64,000 bases of DNA from assembly GCA_034440615.1 (NCBI GenBank), contig JAOTOM010005111.1, forward strand, positions 372,001 to 436,000. Reading direction: 5' to 3'. The position numbers were made by a program, and so were the translations under genes. Below are positions 13,430-64,000 of the stretch, piece after piece. Every line of letters starts with the position of its first letter. Position 1 is the stretch's first letter. The notes below the pieces were generated by a model, which was not told the origin of the DNA, did not search any database, and was given only the letters and a program-made list of their open reading frames with translations. The stretch comes from Ashinkailepas kermadecensis. Taxonomy: Eukaryota; Arthropoda; Thecostraca; Neolepadidae.

Positions 13430-13640
13430 TGATCTAACGAGCCAAACCTAACCTGATGTCATACCCTACCTTCAAACGAACTTATAACCTTACCTAGCAT
13501 AACGTAACCTAATCCAAGCTGACCTCACCTGATCTTAACCTTCTAACGACAGTTAACAACTTAAAAAATGGACCTAGCCGAACCTGACTTAGGCTGATTT
13601 GACATGACCAAACCAGCCATGACTTGCCCTGACCTGATAC
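13430..13640. repeat. Degenerate AACCT/CTGAC-rich tract
   Basis: Irregular runs of AACCTAACCTGA-like words, loosely like the arthropod TTAGG telomere motif but too degenerate to call telomeric. Confidence 0.5.
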
Positions 13641-13967
13641 GACCGAACATAACTAAAATAATCCAGAAATGACCCAATCGAACTATTCCCAACCCCTGGC
13701 CTGTCCACTGTTCCACCCACTGGTCCACTGTTCCACCCACAACAGAGCAGTAGATACTGCTCTGTTCGCTGCTAGACAACCTACCAACTGGCTTGCTCAC
13801 TATCATGCCCATTGGTTTGCCCACTGATCTACCAATTCGCCTACTCACTGCCCTACCAACTGACCTACCCAATGCCCTTCCAACTGCCCACTCACTGCCC
13901 CTCCTGCTGTCCGTCAGGCCACCTACTATGCATTCGCCACATAACCCACACACAAAAAAGACGGCGC

Positions 13968-14175
13968 AGCTGCCGACCGACGACTGTGTGACCAGCAGCT
14001 TAGTGCAGCTGCCGACCGACGACTGTGTGACCAGCAGCTTAGTGCAGCTGCCGACCGACGACTGTGTGACCAGCAGCTTAGTGCAGCTGCCGACCGACGA
14101 CTGTGTGACCAGCAGCTTAGTGCAGCTGCCGACCGACGACTGTGTGACCAGCAGCTTGGTGCAGCTGCCGACCGG
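13968..14175. repeat. 39-bp minisatellite, 5 copies, upstream of exon A
   Basis: Unit begins GTGCAGCTGCCGACCGACGA and contains CTGTGTGACCAGCAGCTTA. Copies are almost identical; the last is truncated about 30 bp before the exon A acceptor. All frames stay open because 39 is divisible by three. Confidence 0.92.
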
Positions 14176-14202
14176 CAGTACAGGCCTTCTCTCTGCCCAC
14201 AG

Positions 14203-62493
<48,291 letters not shown>

Positions 62494-64000
62494 CCAGCGC
62501 AACTGCCATCTGTGGCCCAACAGTATAACTTGCGTCATAAAGGTGGCGCTGCATGCGCTATTTCCACCGCTCTCTCGCGGGGAAGCCGCGCCCCGTAGGC
62601 AGTGAATTGTGATAGACCTGGCGAGATACCGTTTTGTGTCAGTGCTGAAGTGATGCTTTAAATGAGGCCTGAATTGAAAGTGATGGTGGCTAACGTTGCT
62701 CTACAAGTGACCACCTGGTCGCCATGTGAAGCTAGACGGCCTTCAGGTGTTGCATACTGGTCGTGCATACTGCGGTGTCGCGCACGCATACTGCTGGTCT
62801 GGGTCCTGTTTCCAGTGTGATCGACTGATTGCATTTACTCGGTAGTCTATCGGATCATCGGCTTGCCGAATGAGGTACATGTTGATGCGTTGTCCAGCCT
62901 AAAATCTGACTGAGTATTCATATGTGCCTCTAAGTATCAGAAGTGAAACAAAACGTATTCAATGGTACGCTGTCGACCGTAGATAATTTGCAAATGAACG
63001 CCATCTGATGCGAGCTGGAGTGACTACGCTTGGTAATATATGGTGTGTAAGCTGTCATTTAAAACATGATTGGTATTATTAAAGACTCTAACTGACAAAT
63101 CGTTTCCTAACTCCATTGCGTACTGAATTGGAAGAATCCACGGTGGGAGAATGAATGCATGTCCAATGCACAGTTCCTTAGAGGATTTTAAGCAAAGTTT
63201 GTTGGTCCCATGACCATCTAAGTCTTCATTTTCATATCCAATGTGACCTGATTTCACCAGCCACAATGCCAGCAAGATTTCCGGTCACGTCGCGCCCGAT
63301 AAACTAATAATGAAACGTCACTTCGGAAGTTAGGAACATGAATTTTCTAGCTTGTTACCTACAAGGTTAAAATTCCAGAGGAAAACCTTTACATTCCCTC
63401 CCCGAATTATGTTTAAGCTTTATTTCGAATTAACTGAAATGCATAGATAAGAACGTCACAATGTTCGGCAAGATGTCAAATACTCACTCGAAGCTTTTTA
63501 GGCGAATCTCCGGCAAACAACAAAAGTAAAAAGACGGGCCTACGACGGAACAACTTCCAATTTTATAGGTAGAGCGCTCCACGATTCACTTGGGAAAACC
63601 CATAACTGTTCATGCACCCAGCCGATCATTTGAATTACTTCACACCTCTTCATACTCCGATATCTGTCCACCACTGCTGTAATGGAGAGCCGCGCGTTTC
63701 GGCCCAATGTCGATAGAGGCTCACACTTTGGTGGGTTTACGGTGGACACAAAGGATTCGCCTCCTTGATTGATGACCATTTTTGTATGAAGAAATGACAC
63801 AAATCGGCACATTTCCAGAGATACAGGGTAAAGGTGAAGAAGACATGGCTTAAATGCCTCACTAGCATTCCTTGTTATGTCATCCGAATTAGAGGAACTA
63901 TCTAACAGTGAAAGGAATTTTGGGAGTTTTGAACTTCAGCTGAAATTATTGACGCACACTGCCAACTTTATATTGACCCCTGAAGATCCCTGGATGGAGA
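62494..64000. other. 3' flank of the peroxidase gene
   Basis: No further gene. ATTAAA at 63078-63083 is a weak poly(A) signal candidate. Confidence 0.4.

Noticed and set aside
13430..13640. Interstitial telomere
   Set aside because: AACCT words are too irregular for a TTAGG array.

Overview
The window is eukaryotic nuclear DNA: GC-rich coding blocks flanked by GT/AG splice sites, introns up to about 16 kb, microsatellites, LINE debris, tRNA-derived SINEs and many non-autonomous DNA transposons. The one cellular gene is a clip-like plus animal haem peroxidase protein of the peroxinectin / chorion-peroxidase type. Together with scattered TTAGG-like runs, this suggests an arthropod, perhaps a crustacean; that is inference, not proof.

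Layout. 1-14.2 kb is non-genic: three-frame-broken LINE fragments (about 1.65-2.0 kb and 4.17-4.82 kb, minus strand), a complete hAT-like MITE (6446-7130) and several minisatellites. 14203-62493 is the peroxidase gene on the plus strand. I can follow 14 coding exons whose splice phases agree at every junction, giving about 788 residues from the signal-peptide core to a TGA stop. The first coding exon (initiator Met) was not found. The order is: signal peptide core, six-cysteine clip-like module, propeptide-like linker, then the complete catalytic domain with distal His, RVNEQ Arg/Glu, calcium loop and proximal His. 62.5-64 kb is 3' flank.

The introns are the unusual part. Several carry minisatellites that abut or contain the exon junction. 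The clearest are a 59-bp repeat at the 34058 acceptor, a 26-bp repeat at the 56016 acceptor, and repeats of about 33 bp seeded from the donor at 47109; in each, repeat units carry copies of the splice site plus adjacent exon bases. 42-bp and 67-bp arrays also sit against the 41385 and 61607 acceptors.

Other introns hold DNA transposons with 8-bp target duplications readable by eye (27053-27766, 27953-28384, 32462-33090, 35122-36258, 53792-54106, probably 48737-53542, 48784-48934 and 38549-38753). There is also a long-armed palindrome (34905-36605) with a hAT-like element nested in its loop, and a CR1-like LINE (about 56.3-59.7 kb, minus strand) split by a 1.1-kb fold-back element made of 16-bp ACGTA-containing units (56876-58006). 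No prokaryotic genes, rRNA, CRISPR or functional tRNA gene was seen.
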